From Flavobacterium sp. Root420 (GTDB lineage: Bacteria > Bacteroidota > Bacteroidia > Flavobacteriales > Flavobacteriaceae), in contig NZ_LMEF01000032.1 in NCBI RefSeq assembly GCF_001427905.1, forward strand, positions 62,525 to 126,524: a stretch of DNA of 64,000 nt. The letters run 5' to 3'. Shown here piece by piece: positions 8,845-18,502 of the stretch. A program made the position numbers and the translations under genes. Numbering within the stretch: position 1 is the stretch's first letter; the number at the start of each line of letters is the position of its first letter. The notes beneath the pieces were generated by a model that saw nothing but the letters and a program-made list of their open reading frames with translations, made no database searches and had not been told where the DNA came from.

Positions 8845-9891
8845 ATGAAAAAAATTCTTATAACTGGCGGAGCTGGTTTTATTGGATCTCATGTAGTAAG
8901 ACGTTTTGTAAATAAATATCCTGAATATAGTATATTTAATTTAGACGCCTTGACTTATGCTGGGAATCTTGAAAATATAAAGGATATTGAAAATGAACCT
9001 AATTATACTTTTGTAAAAGGTGATATTGTTGATGAAGCGTTTATAAATGAGCTTTTTTCATTACATAATTTTGATGGTGTTTTACATTTAGCTGCCGAGT
9101 CCCATGTAGATCGCTCGATTGAAGATCCATTAGCATTTGTGAAAACGAATGTTATTGGAACTATGAATTTGCTAAATGCAGCAAAAAATCAATGGAAAGA
9201 TAACTTTGAGGATAAAAGATTCTATCATATTAGTACAGATGAAGTATATGGCTCACTAGGTACTGAAGGATTTTTTACAGAAACGACCTCATATGATCCT
9301 AATTCACCGTATTCAGCTTCTAAGGCAAGTTCAGATCATTTCGTAAGAGCCTATGGTGAAACGTATGGTTTACCTTATGTTTTGACAAATTGTTCTAATA
9401 ATTATGGTTCGTATCATTTTCCTGAAAAATTGATTCCCCTGTTTATCAATAACATTATTAATAATAAGCCATTACCGGTATATGGAGATGGAAATTATAC
9501 ACGTGATTGGCTATTTGTCGAAGATCATGCAATTGCTATAGATTTAGTTTTCCATGAAGGAAAAAATCATGAAACTTATAATATTGGGGGTTTTAATGAA
9601 TGGAAAAATATTGATTTAGTAAAATTACTTTGTCAAATTATGGATCAAAAATTAGGAAGAGATCCAAGAACTTCTGAAGGGTTGATTACCTACGTTAAAG
9701 ATCGTCCCGGTCATGATCTAAGATATGCAATAGATGCTTCAAAGATTAATAAAGAGTTGGGTTGGAAACCATCTGTTACTTTTGAAGACGGACTAGAGAA
9801 AACTATAAATTGGTATCTAAATAATGAAGAATGGCTGCAAAACGTAACCTCTGGAGCTTATAAAGAATATTACCAAAAACAATACTCATAG
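8845..9891 (+). CDS. rfbB: dTDP-glucose 4,6-dehydratase
   Basis: Second step of the dTDP-sugar pathway, converting dTDP-glucose to dTDP-4-keto-6-deoxyglucose. The extended SDR shows GGAGFIGSH at residues 8-16, the diagnostic HISTDEVYGSL block and the catalytic YSASK (Tyr-x3-Lys). Its 348 aa length is standard. It is separated by more than 20 kb from its pathway partners rfbC, rfbD and rfbA (30582-32915). Its product can feed both dTDP-L-rhamnose and, with the WecE homologue at 44021, a dTDP-4-amino-4,6-dideoxy sugar. Confidence 0.95.
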   Translation: MKKILITGGAGFIGSHVVRRFVNKYPEYSIFNLDALTYAGNLENIKDIENEPNYTFVKGDIVDEAFINELFSLHNFDGVLHLAAESHVDRSIEDPLAFVKTNVIGTMNLLNAAKNQWKDNFEDKRFYHISTDEVYGSLGTEGFFTETTSYDPNSPYSASKASSDHFVRAYGETYGLPYVLTNCSNNYGSYHFPEKLIPLFINNIINNKPLPVYGDGNYTRDWLFVEDHAIAIDLVFHEGKNHETYNIGGFNEWKNIDLVKLLCQIMDQKLGRDPRTSEGLITYVKDRPGHDLRYAIDASKINKELGWKPSVTFEDGLEKTINWYLNNEEWLQNVTSGAYKEYYQKQYS

Positions 9892-9925
9892 ACAGAGTAT
9901 AAAACAACATTTAAAAAAATCATAT

Positions 9926-12364
9926 ATGAAAAAAATAATATACGCTCTTATTCTTTGCGTGGTACTATTAATGTCACTTAATATTAATGCGCAAGATATA
10001 CTTAAATCTAAGGATTTGAGTGCTATACAGGTTGACTATCTTTCAGATGATGATTTGGCAAATATTAGCACTCAATTAAAGAGTAATAATGCGACTATTG
10101 ATCAAGTTGAACCAATGGCCTTATCAAAAGGAATGAGCCAGACAGAATTCAATAAACTTAAGGTTAAACTTAATGAATACGAGAAGAAAAATGGCAAGAA
10201 TTCTACGAGTAATAAAAGTAGCAAGCCAAAAATAGAACAAAAAGATTCTGGGTTCGGAAGAAAGGAAGAAAAAATAAAAAATGAAAAAGTAAAAGATTCC
10301 ACAAATGCATTAATTTTTGGTTCAGAATTATTTGATAATCCAACCTTGAACTTTGAACCTGATTTAAAATTAGCTACTCCAATGAATTACATTCTTGGCC
10401 CTGGTGATGAATTACAGGTTAGCATATATGGTGCTCAGCAATTTGATGCAGCTATACCGGTAAGCGTCGAGGGGAAAATTACTATTGATTATGTTGGACA
10501 AATCGAAGTATCGGGAATGTCAATAGAGGCCGCTTCTAACAAGATAAAAACTGCTATTGCAAAAGTTTATAGCACAGTTCGTTCAGGACAGTCTCAAGTT
10601 AGTATTAGTTTAAGTCAAATAAGAACTATAAAAGTAACGATAGTAGGCGGTAAGCAGCCTGGTAATTATTCAATTTCTTCATTAGCGACAGTTTATAATG
10701 CCTTGCATTTGGCTGGGGGACCAGGAAAAAATGGTAGTTACAGAAATATAGAATTGATTCGAAACAATAAAGTTTATAAAAATATTGACATCTATAGATT
10801 TTTAGTAAAAGGTGATCAATCTGATAATGTTAGCTTAAAAGAAAACGATGTAATCCGAATTCCGGCGTACAGCCAGCGAGTGACCGTTGAAGGAGAAGTA
10901 AAGCGACCGGGAATTTTTGAAATGAAGAAAGGAGAGAAATTCTCTGATTTATTGAATTTTGCCTCTGGCTTTAATGAATTTGCCTATACTGCTTCGGTAA
11001 ATGTTGTACAAAAAACAGGTAAGGAGTTTAAGGTTCACGATATAAATGAAAGTGAGTATAATTCGTATTTGCCGCAGTCAGGAGATGTATTTAGGGTTAC
11101 TAAAATTTTAAATCGATTTGAAAACCGAATTAAAATAGAAGGAGCAATTTTTAGACCGGATTATTATTCTTATAGTGAAGGAATGCGAATTTTAGATCTT
11201 ATCACCCGGGCCGAAGGTTTAAAGGAAGATGCTTACACAAAAAGAGCAAGAATTATTCGTTTAAAAACCGATTTGACTACTGAAATTGTAAATGTAGATT
11301 TAAGTGCAGCACTATCTGGTGATCTAAATGCGGATATAGAATTAAAAAGAGAAGATATTGTAACCGTTTATTCAATTTTAGATTTCAGAGAGGAATATAA
11401 AGTGACAATTGATGGAGAAGTTAAAAATCCCGGTGTATATGAATATTTTGATAATTTAACTTTGAATGATTTAGTCGTTCAGGTTGGTGGCTTGACAGGT
11501 TCAGCTTCTAAAAGAGTTGAAATTGCAAGAATGACAAAATCGGATGTAATAGATGATGCTGATCCGAAACGTATTGAATTAATTGAACTTGAAATTACAG
11601 CTGATAACAACGAGCAAATTAAAAACTTTGTACTTAAACCTTTTGATGTAATTAATATCCGAAGAATGGCAGTTTACGAAAAGCCCCAAATGGTTATTGT
11701 AAGTGGTGCTGTAGGATATCCTGGTAAATATGTTTTGGCTAATAAAAAAGAATCGGTTTATAATGTGGTCATGCGAGCTGGAGGGTTAACGTCAATAGCT
11801 AATTTAGACGGGATGAAAATTAAAAGACCAATTAAGCAGGAACAAATTGATCAACTTGAAAGCATTGACTTGAATTTATCAAAAAATGATACATTAAAAG
11901 AAAAATTAACCAAAAAGTTAAAAGAGGATTTAAAATATGCTACAATACCTGTTAACTGGGAAGAAATTGTAAAAAATAAAAGTCATTATTCAAATGTAAC
12001 TTTATTTCCAGGAGATGAAATTGAAGTGGCTATTTATAATGAAGGAGTAAAAGTGACTGGAAATGTTTTGTTAACTTCTGAAATTCCATATAGAAGCGGT
12101 AAAGGATTTAAATATTACATAAATGCAGTTGGTGGTGTTGATAATAAAGGGTGGAAGAGAAAATCGTATATAATTTACCCTAATGGTAAAGCCTCAGTAA
12201 CAGGGTCGTTCTTGTTTTTTAGATCTTATCCTAAAGTAACACCGGATTCTCAAATCGTTGTACCTGAAAAACCTGAAAAAAGAAAAATGAGTACTGGTGA
12301 ATGGGTTGGAATAGGGAGTGTTATTTCTAGTTTAGCTTTGCTAATTGTTACTGCTTTTAAATAA
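9926..12364 (+). CDS. Large multi-SLBB polysaccharide export protein
   Basis: Second outer-membrane/periplasmic export component. A Sec signal peptide covers residues 1-22 (cleavage predicted after NINA), with no lipobox Cys. A lysine/serine-rich low-complexity linker spans about 75-130. A Poly_export domain starts near 153 (YILGPGDELQVSIYG). About six SLBB-like repeats follow, starting near 237, 315, 400, 490, 590 and 710, recognisable by recurring patterns such as VEGEVKRPGIFEM and IDGEVKNPGVYEY. A hydrophobic C-terminal segment ends the protein. At 812 aa it is far longer than the 262 aa Wza at the left end. It is followed by a kinase-less Wzz, so the two probably form a separate export pair. 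Confidence 0.9.
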   Translation: MKKIIYALILCVVLLMSLNINAQDILKSKDLSAIQVDYLSDDDLANISTQLKSNNATIDQVEPMALSKGMSQTEFNKLKVKLNEYEKKNGKNSTSNKSSKPKIEQKDSGFGRKEEKIKNEKVKDSTNALIFGSELFDNPTLNFEPDLKLATPMNYILGPGDELQVSIYGAQQFDAAIPVSVEGKITIDYVGQIEVSGMSIEAASNKIKTAIAKVYSTVRSGQSQVSISLSQIRTIKVTIVGGKQPGNYSISSLATVYNALHLAGGPGKNGSYRNIELIRNNKVYKNIDIYRFLVKGDQSDNVSLKENDVIRIPAYSQRVTVEGEVKRPGIFEMKKGEKFSDLLNFASGFNEFAYTASVNVVQKTGKEFKVHDINESEYNSYLPQSGDVFRVTKILNRFENRIKIEGAIFRPDYYSYSEGMRILDLITRAEGLKEDAYTKRARIIRLKTDLTTEIVNVDLSAALSGDLNADIELKREDIVTVYSILDFREEYKVTIDGEVKNPGVYEYFDNLTLNDLVVQVGGLTGSASKRVEIARMTKSDVIDDADPKRIELIELEITADNNEQIKNFVLKPFDVINIRRMAVYEKPQMVIVSGAVGYPGKYVLANKKESVYNVVMRAGGLTSIANLDGMKIKRPIKQEQIDQLESIDLNLSKNDTLKEKLTKKLKEDLKYATIPVNWEEIVKNKSHYSNVTLFPGDEIEVAIYNEGVKVTGNVLLTSEIPYRSGKGFKYYINAVGGVDNKGWKRKSYIIYPNGKASVTGSFLFFRSYPKVTPDSQIVVPEKPEKRKMSTGEWVGIGSVISSLALLIVTAFK

Positions 12365-12372
12365 ATTTTTAA

Positions 12373-13452
12373 ATGGAAAAGAATATTATTGAGAACGATG
12401 AAATTTCATTAAAAGAATTAATCCACAAAATAAAAGAATATTGTAAATACTTATTTAACCAATGGAAAATTATTGTCTTGGCTGGAATAATAGGGGCAGT
12501 TTTAGGATTAGGATATTCTTTTATAAAAAAACCTGTTTATACGGCAACATTAACATTTGCATTAGAAGATGAGAAATCTGGTGGAGGATTGGGGGGAGCT
12601 CTAGGGTTAGCGAGTACTTTCGGTATAGATCTGGGAACTGGCGGTGGTAGTATTTTTACCAGCTCTAATTTAACAGAGTTGTTTAAATCGCGTACCATGG
12701 TGGAGAAAACCTTATTAACGCCAGTTACGGTAAATGGAAAAGAGATATCATTGGCTGAAATGTACATTGAAAATAATGAGTGGCGAGATAAATGGAGTAA
12801 TAAGCCTAAATTAAAAGACATAAAATTTTTACCTGACAGTAAACGTAAGGGTTTTACTAGAGTTCATGATAGTATATTAGGAGAAATTTATCAGGATTTG
12901 TCTAAAAATTCTTTGTCTGTCGCTCAAAAAGACAAAAAAATTTCTATTATAACTATGGATATGGCTTCTAATAGTGAATTGTTCTCTCTTTACTTTTGTG
13001 AAGCACTTGCCAGACAGGTAGGTAAATTCTATGTGGATACTAAAAGCAAAAAAGCTCGAATGAATATGGAAATTTTAAAGCATCAGGTTGATTCCGTTCG
13101 TGGTGAATTAAATGGGGCTATTATGGGAGTGGCAGTAGCAAATGATAATACTTTTAATTTGAATCCTGCATTTAATGTTCGTAGGGCGCCTTCTGCGAGA
13201 AGACAGGTAGATGTTCAGGCCAATACAGCCGTTTTAACAGAACTTGTTAAACAATCAGAGCTGGCAAAAGTAACTCTACGAAAAGAAACACCTTTAATTC
13301 AAGTAATCGATCGACCTATTTTGCCTTTAAGGAAAGAAAAACTTGGTAAAATAGAAGGAATGTTCACAGGAACTCTTTTATTTGGATTTTTATCGATATT
13401 ATTTTTTATTATTAAATCATTTTTTAAAATTACGCTTCGTGAGAAAATATAA
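12373..13452 (+). CDS. wzz: Wzz-type chain-length determinant without kinase domain
   Basis: Polysaccharide co-polymerase predicted to set chain length for the Wzy polymerase at 16633. The first membrane segment is near residues 33-51 (WKIIVLAGIIGAVLGLGYSF). A periplasmic region follows with a glycine-rich patch around 70-95, and a second membrane segment lies near 326-348. A proline-containing RPILPLRKEKLG precedes the second membrane segment, as in the Wzz family. There is no Walker motif, in contrast to the fused Wzc homologue at 819. It lies 8 bp after the multi-SLBB protein; its 3' end overlaps the next gene. Confidence 0.9.
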   Translation: MEKNIIENDEISLKELIHKIKEYCKYLFNQWKIIVLAGIIGAVLGLGYSFIKKPVYTATLTFALEDEKSGGGLGGALGLASTFGIDLGTGGGSIFTSSNLTELFKSRTMVEKTLLTPVTVNGKEISLAEMYIENNEWRDKWSNKPKLKDIKFLPDSKRKGFTRVHDSILGEIYQDLSKNSLSVAQKDKKISIITMDMASNSELFSLYFCEALARQVGKFYVDTKSKKARMNMEILKHQVDSVRGELNGAIMGVAVANDNTFNLNPAFNVRRAPSARRQVDVQANTAVLTELVKQSELAKVTLRKETPLIQVIDRPILPLRKEKLGKIEGMFTGTLLFGFLSILFFIIKSFFKITLREKI

Positions 13453-14719
13453 GATTGCCATTATTGGCTTGGGCTATGTAGGATTACCATTAGCATTAGA
13501 ATTTGCGAAAAAATACTCTGTATTAGGATTTGATATCAATCAAGATCGAATTGATGAACTTTCTAGTGGAGAAGATCGAACGAAAGAAGCCGATATTGAG
13601 GCATTGAAAAAATTGTTGCAAAAAAAAGATGAAAATGAAGGTATTGTATTTTCTTCAGATATAAATTTGTTAAATGAGTATAATGTTTTTATTGTTACTG
13701 TACCTACACCAATTAATCAATTTAAAGCTCCAGATTTGACACCTTTGTTAAAGGCATCTGAAATGTTAGGTAAAATACTAAAAAAGAATGATATTATAAT
13801 TTATGAATCTACTGTTTATCCTGGTTGTACAGAAGAAGATTGTGTTCCGGTATTAGAAAGATTTAGTAATTTGAAATTCAATGAAGATTTTTATTGTGGG
13901 TATTCACCTGAACGTATTAATCCTGGAGACAAGATAAATACTCTGACTAAGATCAAAAAGGTTACTTCGGGCTCCACTCCAGAAATTGCTGAGGAAGTTG
14001 ATCAACTTTATCGTAGTATTATTGAAGCTGGTACTCATAAAGCTCCTAGTATAAAGGTCGCAGAAGCTAGTAAAGCTATTGAAAACGCTCAACGTGATGT
14101 AAATATTTCTTTTGTAAATGAATTAGCATTAATTTTTGATAGAATTGGAATTGATACTAATGATGTAATCGAAGCCGCTGGAACAAAATGGAATTTTTTA
14201 AAATATAAACCTGGCTTAGTAGGAGGACATTGTATAGGTGTTGACCCTTATTATTTAGCTCACAAAGCTGAGTCGCTGGGTTATCATCCTCAAGTTATTT
14301 TATCAGGTCGACGAGTAAATGATAACATGGGAATGTTTGTTGCTAATAAGGTTATTAAATTAATGATAAATAAAGGTCAGAAAATTCAGGGGTCTAAGGC
14401 ATTAATTTTAGGCGTAACATTTAAAGAGAATTGTCCTGATATTAGAAATTCCAGGGTAATTGATATTTATAATGAATTGAAACAATTCGGTTTAAATGTC
14501 GATGTTTATGATCCTCATGCTGATAGTATAGAAGTTAAAGACGAGTATAATATTCAATTGGTCAAAAAAATAAATGAACAGTATGATGCAATTATATTGG
14601 CAGTAAGTCATGACGAATTTTTAGCTTTTGATTTTAAAAAAATAAAAAATAGTTATAGTACTGTGCTTTTTGATACCAAAGCGTGTTTGGATCGTGATAT
14701 TATTGACGGAAGATTATAG
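13439..14719 (+). CDS. UDP-HexNAc 6-dehydrogenase, copy 2 (GTG start)
   Basis: Paralogue of the dehydrogenase at 6514, with the same landmarks: GLGYVGLP near residue 9, YSPERINPGDK, and catalytic Cys265 in GGHCIGVDPYYLA. The open frame extends upstream to 13382, but that stretch (FYRYYFLLLNHFLKLRF) is the membrane-segment DNA of wzz read in another frame. The Rossmann strand KYKIAIIGLGYVGL begins right after a GTG at 13439, so I place the start there (426 aa, 14 bp overlap with wzz). By eye well over half of the positions match copy 1. The two copies may have different substrates (for example GalNAc versus ManNAc) or be a recent duplication. Confidence 0.88.
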   Translation: MRKYKIAIIGLGYVGLPLALEFAKKYSVLGFDINQDRIDELSSGEDRTKEADIEALKKLLQKKDENEGIVFSSDINLLNEYNVFIVTVPTPINQFKAPDLTPLLKASEMLGKILKKNDIIIYESTVYPGCTEEDCVPVLERFSNLKFNEDFYCGYSPERINPGDKINTLTKIKKVTSGSTPEIAEEVDQLYRSIIEAGTHKAPSIKVAEASKAIENAQRDVNISFVNELALIFDRIGIDTNDVIEAAGTKWNFLKYKPGLVGGHCIGVDPYYLAHKAESLGYHPQVILSGRRVNDNMGMFVANKVIKLMINKGQKIQGSKALILGVTFKENCPDIRNSRVIDIYNELKQFGLNVDVYDPHADSIEVKDEYNIQLVKKINEQYDAIILAVSHDEFLAFDFKKIKNSYSTVLFDTKACLDRDIIDGRL

Positions 14720-14724
14720 ATTGT

Positions 14725-15429
14725 ATGTTAAAAGTTATAGCAAATATTTTTTTTTCTATTTTTTTAAACTCCTATAAAAAGTTTAATGCATCTTATAATA
14801 TTAGATTATCACCGGATATATTTATTAAATTACTTAAGTCAAAAGATAAAAAGATAAATTTAAGAAACGTAATAATTGGTAGGGGAGTAGAAATCAATGA
14901 AGGATGTTCTTTTTTTAATAACCCTGAAATATTTGGAAATGTTGTTTTAAATAAGTATGTAAGTGTGAGTGGACCCTCTACAAGAATTTGTGCAGAGGTT
15001 AATAAAGTAACCATTGGTTCTTTTTCGTCAATAGCATCAAATGTTATTATTCAAGAATTTTATCATAACTATAATTTACCTACCACATACAATATTTTGA
15101 ATAATTATTTTGGGCTTAAATCTAAGCCAATATTTACTTTATCTAAAGGAGATATTCAAATTGGTGAGGATGTTTGGGTTGGATCGAACAGTGTTATTTT
15201 ATCTGGAGTTAAGATTGGAAGGGGAGCAATAGTTGGAGCAGGTTCTATAGTAACTAAAAATGTTGAACCATATTCAATTGTGGGAGGAAATCCAGCTGTC
15301 AGAATTAAAATGAGGTTTTCACCAGAAACAATAACAAGATTGGAAAACATGAGATGGTGGACTTGGGATTTTGAAACCATGAATAAGAATAAAGAATTTT
15401 TTAGTGAAAATGTAGATGATAAATTTTAA
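14725..15429 (+). CDS. Left-handed beta-helix acyltransferase (CatB-like)
   Basis: Predicted O- or N-acetyltransferase acting on a sugar of the repeat unit. The C-terminal half carries hexapeptide repeats (IGEDVWVGSNSVILSGVKIGRGAIVGAGSIVTKN is the classic xenobiotic/CatB pattern) ending in VGGNPAVRIKMRF. The first 60 residues are hydrophobic/basic and not recognised. At 234 aa it is slightly longer than usual. It sits between the dehydrogenase and the flippase, overlapping the latter by 14 bp. The acceptor cannot be told from sequence. Confidence 0.85.
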   Translation: MLKVIANIFFSIFLNSYKKFNASYNIRLSPDIFIKLLKSKDKKINLRNVIIGRGVEINEGCSFFNNPEIFGNVVLNKYVSVSGPSTRICAEVNKVTIGSFSSIASNVIIQEFYHNYNLPTTYNILNNYFGLKSKPIFTLSKGDIQIGEDVWVGSNSVILSGVKIGRGAIVGAGSIVTKNVEPYSIVGGNPAVRIKMRFSPETITRLENMRWWTWDFETMNKNKEFFSENVDDKF

Positions 15430-16636
15430 AAGTTCTTTTTATTTCTTAGGAAATATGATTGGTCAAGCAATTTCTTTAATTACCGCAATTTTTATAATTA
15501 AAAATATAAGTCCCGAACAGTTTGGTAGATTCAGTGTATTTACTTCTGTAGGTTCAATAATAGGCTCAATTGCGACTTTAAAATTTGAATTATCCATCGC
15601 CATATCAAGTAGTTTGACACAAGTTTATGAAAAATTTAATTTTTCAATTTTTGTAAGTTTTATTATGAATTTATTAATGGTTAGTATTTCTTTACCATTT
15701 TTAGATTTAGGTAATGGAGAAAATATTTTGCTATTGTTTTTTTTTACAATTTGTGTATCACTAACAGGAATTATGCAACAAGTATTCTTGTATCGCGAAA
15801 ACCATATATATAATGGATTGTTATCTATTATTTTGTCGTTGTTTAACTTCTTATTTATTCTCTACGTTTTTAAAGGTGAAGCTTTATTAATTAAGTCTAA
15901 TGTTTATACAAATATAATTGCAATATTTGTTTTTTTTGTAATTCTTAGATTTTCAGGATTTAAAGTTACTTTTTTTTCAATTCAAAAGTTGAAAGTATTA
16001 TTTAAGAATAATATTGAGTATCCAAAATTTATTCTTCCAGGATCTATTGCGACTATATTGCTTACCTATTTTCATCCAATTTTGCTTTCGCTGATATTTA
16101 GTGATAAAGAAGTAGGTGTTTTTTCATTTTCGTTACGAGTGCTACTTTTGCCTACAATAGTAATTGGCGCGGTGACATCTGGTTTGTTAAGAGCAAAATT
16201 ATCTAAATTATATTTTGATAATAATTTTTTACAATTTCATATAGAGGTGGTTAAAGCTATTAAACTACTCGTTTTCGCCGCTGTATTTTGTTATATAGCA
16301 CTTGTTTTGATAATCAATAATTTAAGTTTATTTATTAATATAAGTAAATGGAAAGGATTAGAAACTACATCTTTATTTTTGTTATTTTACTGTGTAGCTC
16401 AGTTTTTTTATGTGCCGCTAAGTAATATTGCAATGGTATTGGGAGAAAATAAAACACTACTTAGATATAATATTATCCAAGTAATAATAACAGCGATAAC
16501 TTATATGTTTACATATATTTTAAATTTTTCTTTTTACCACTTTTTAATTTTATTGTCTATAATTTTCTCTCTTTTTGCTTGTTATACTTGTTTTAAATTT
16601 TATTATATGTCAATATCTAAAAGTAAAATATCTTGA
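15416..16636 (+). CDS. wzx: Wzx-type lipid-linked oligosaccharide flippase
   Basis: Polytopic membrane protein (406 aa, about 12 hydrophobic segments) of the MATE-like polysaccharide transporter family. It would flip the undecaprenyl-linked repeat unit to the periplasm. The N-terminus (GNMIGQAISLITAIFIIKNISPEQFGRFSVFTSVGSI) matches the start of flippases of this kind, and the late PLSNIAMVLGENKTLLRYNI stretch is also typical. It overlaps the upstream acyltransferase, and its TGA stop overlaps the TTG start of the polymerase, so translation is probably coupled. wzx and wzy are the most AT-rich, phenylalanine/isoleucine-heavy genes of the block, as is usual. Confidence 0.87.
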   Translation: MINFKSSFYFLGNMIGQAISLITAIFIIKNISPEQFGRFSVFTSVGSIIGSIATLKFELSIAISSSLTQVYEKFNFSIFVSFIMNLLMVSISLPFLDLGNGENILLLFFFTICVSLTGIMQQVFLYRENHIYNGLLSIILSLFNFLFILYVFKGEALLIKSNVYTNIIAIFVFFVILRFSGFKVTFFSIQKLKVLFKNNIEYPKFILPGSIATILLTYFHPILLSLIFSDKEVGVFSFSLRVLLLPTIVIGAVTSGLLRAKLSKLYFDNNFLQFHIEVVKAIKLLVFAAVFCYIALVLIINNLSLFINISKWKGLETTSLFLLFYCVAQFFYVPLSNIAMVLGENKTLLRYNIIQVIITAITYMFTYILNFSFYHFLILLSIIFSLFACYTCFKFYYMSISKSKIS

Positions 16637-17865
16637 AATATATATTTCCTGTAATGCTTTTTTCGCTTTGTTATCAATATGTTCATGTAAACTATTTGGT
16701 TGAAAATTTTGATTACATGGGTTATATATCCAATAAATTTACATTTTTTGATGTCTTTACTACATGTATTTTTTTATTATTACCCTTAGTTGTAAAACCA
16801 AAGAAAATTTTGTTTTTGGATATAGCATTTTCAATATTTTACTTCTTATTATATATACCGATAATTATTACGTTTTTAAATAGTTATGAAAACACCCTAG
16901 AAATTATATATAATCAATCTTTTTTTGTACTAGGATTTATATTAATGTTTTATATTCCTAAAATTAAATTTATTGGATTGTATTTTCAAAAAATTAAACC
17001 TTTAAAATTTAGATATCTTATTTATATATGTTTAATATTTATTGCACTGTTACTGTTTCAGTATCGGAATTCGTATAAAATTGTAAGTTTTGATGATGTT
17101 TATAAACAAAGAAGTGATTCTCAACAGGATTCTGTTTTTTTTGGATATTTAACTTTATGGATTACATATTTTTTCGGGCCACTTCTTTTGGCTAATGGGT
17201 TAATAAAGAAGAATATCTTTGTTACTATTTTTGGTGTCTTATCTGTAGTGTTTATTTATGGAATTGGTGGAAGCAAGATTTCTTTATTTATACCTTTTTT
17301 GATAATTGGAATATTTTTTATATATAATAAGGGATATTCTATATTTTCATTTTTATCATATAGTTTTACAGGAATTATTTTATTCGTACTATCTATATCA
17401 AAAGATTTTCTTATGATTTCTTCCGTAATATTAATGAGAACATTTGGGATAGCTGGTCTTTTAACTTTTCAGTATAATGAGTTTTTTAAGAAGAATGACT
17501 TAACTTATTTTTCGCATGTTAATATTGTTAATTTTTTTTCAAGAAATTATCCATATGATAAGGCACTTGGATTTGTTGTTAGTTCTTATTATGGAGCAGA
17601 TTCTGATGTAAATTCTAATGCTAATTTTCTCGCAACAGATGGTTTAGCTAGTTTTGGTTTAGTAGGTGTATTAATTGTATCAGTTTTATTAGGATTATAT
17701 TTTTCTTTTACTAAAACACAAGTAAAAGAAGGAAATAAACTGATTTTTGGAATAATGATAGTTCCTTTTAGTTTTATAGTTTTAAATGTTGGACTTTTTA
17801 CTTCGATACTTAGTGGAGGTTTTTTGTTTTTGAACATTTACTATTTGTTTTTTAAATCTGAATAA
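16633..17865 (+). CDS. wzy: Wzy-type polysaccharide polymerase
   Basis: Polytopic membrane protein of 410 aa with about ten hydrophobic segments and a long loop near the middle and C-terminal third, the profile of an O-antigen/capsule polymerase. Primary sequence is poorly conserved in this family, so the call rests on topology, length and position directly after wzx. The start taken here is TTG at 16633, overlapping the wzx stop (TTGA); ATG at 16654 (codon 8) is the alternative. It would join repeat units in the periplasm under control of the Wzz at 12373. Confidence 0.78.
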   Translation: MKYIFPVMLFSLCYQYVHVNYLVENFDYMGYISNKFTFFDVFTTCIFLLLPLVVKPKKILFLDIAFSIFYFLLYIPIIITFLNSYENTLEIIYNQSFFVLGFILMFYIPKIKFIGLYFQKIKPLKFRYLIYICLIFIALLLFQYRNSYKIVSFDDVYKQRSDSQQDSVFFGYLTLWITYFFGPLLLANGLIKKNIFVTIFGVLSVVFIYGIGGSKISLFIPFLIIGIFFIYNKGYSIFSFLSYSFTGIILFVLSISKDFLMISSVILMRTFGIAGLLTFQYNEFFKKNDLTYFSHVNIVNFFSRNYPYDKALGFVVSSYYGADSDVNSNANFLATDGLASFGLVGVLIVSVLLGLYFSFTKTQVKEGNKLIFGIMIVPFSFIVLNVGLFTSILSGGFLFLNIYYLFFKSE

Positions 17866-17891
17866 ATCAATAGATCTTAATAAATATTATT

Positions 17892-18500
17892 ATGTTAACT
17901 AAAATCTTTTATTTTTGGTCAAAATTTTTTAAAAAGATTAGGGGTAGTTCAATCTTGAATAGTCAAATACATAAAACATCTAAGATTGAGGCTGGATCTA
18001 CTATAGTAAATTGTTCTATAGGTAAGTATTCTTCAAGCGGTTATGATTGTAAATTTGTAAATACTGATATTGGGTCTTTTTGCTCAATAGCAAGTAATGT
18101 TTGTATTGGGGATAGTATGCATCCTATTGACTGGGTTTCTACTTCTTCTGTATTTTATGATGTCAATGATAGTATAAAGAAAAAATTTTCGAAACATGCT
18201 TTTTCTGATGTCAAGAGAACAATTATTGGGAGTGATGTGTGGATAGGGCAAAATGTTTTGGTAAAACAAGGTGTTGTAATTGGTACGGGAAGTATCGTGG
18301 GTATGGGTAGTGTTGTAACTAAAGATATTCCGCCTTATTCAATTTTTGGAGGAAATCCTGCAAGATTAATCAGATACAGATTTCCAGTTGAAACTATTGA
18401 TAAGCTATTAGAAACAACTTGGTGGGAATTAGATGATGACAAAATAGTAAGTTTGGCTGTTGATTTTAACTCCCCTGAAGAATTAATAAAAAAAATATAA
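17892..18500 (+). CDS. Left-handed beta-helix acetyltransferase (CatB-like)
   Basis: A 202 aa hexapeptide-repeat transferase, probably an O-acetyltransferase decorating the Wzx/Wzy glycan. The block IGSDVWIGQNVLVKQGVVIG with VVTKDIPPYSIFGGNPARLIRYRF is the standard CatB/WbbJ-type ending. An HPIDW motif near residue 77 supplies the likely catalytic His region. It lies between the polymerase and a glycosyltransferase, 2 bp from the latter. It is the second acetyltransferase of this operon; the acceptor is unknown. Confidence 0.86.
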   Translation: MLTKIFYFWSKFFKKIRGSSILNSQIHKTSKIEAGSTIVNCSIGKYSSSGYDCKFVNTDIGSFCSIASNVCIGDSMHPIDWVSTSSVFYDVNDSIKKKFSKHAFSDVKRTIIGSDVWIGQNVLVKQGVVIGTGSIVGMGSVVTKDIPPYSIFGGNPARLIRYRFPVETIDKLLETTWWELDDDKIVSLAVDFNSPEELIKKI

Positions 18501-18502
18501 TA

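Noticed and set aside
13382..13438. Upstream extension of dehydrogenase copy 2 (19 extra residues)
   Set aside because: This stretch lies in the DNA of the wzz C-terminal membrane segment, and the Rossmann strand begins directly after GTG 13439.
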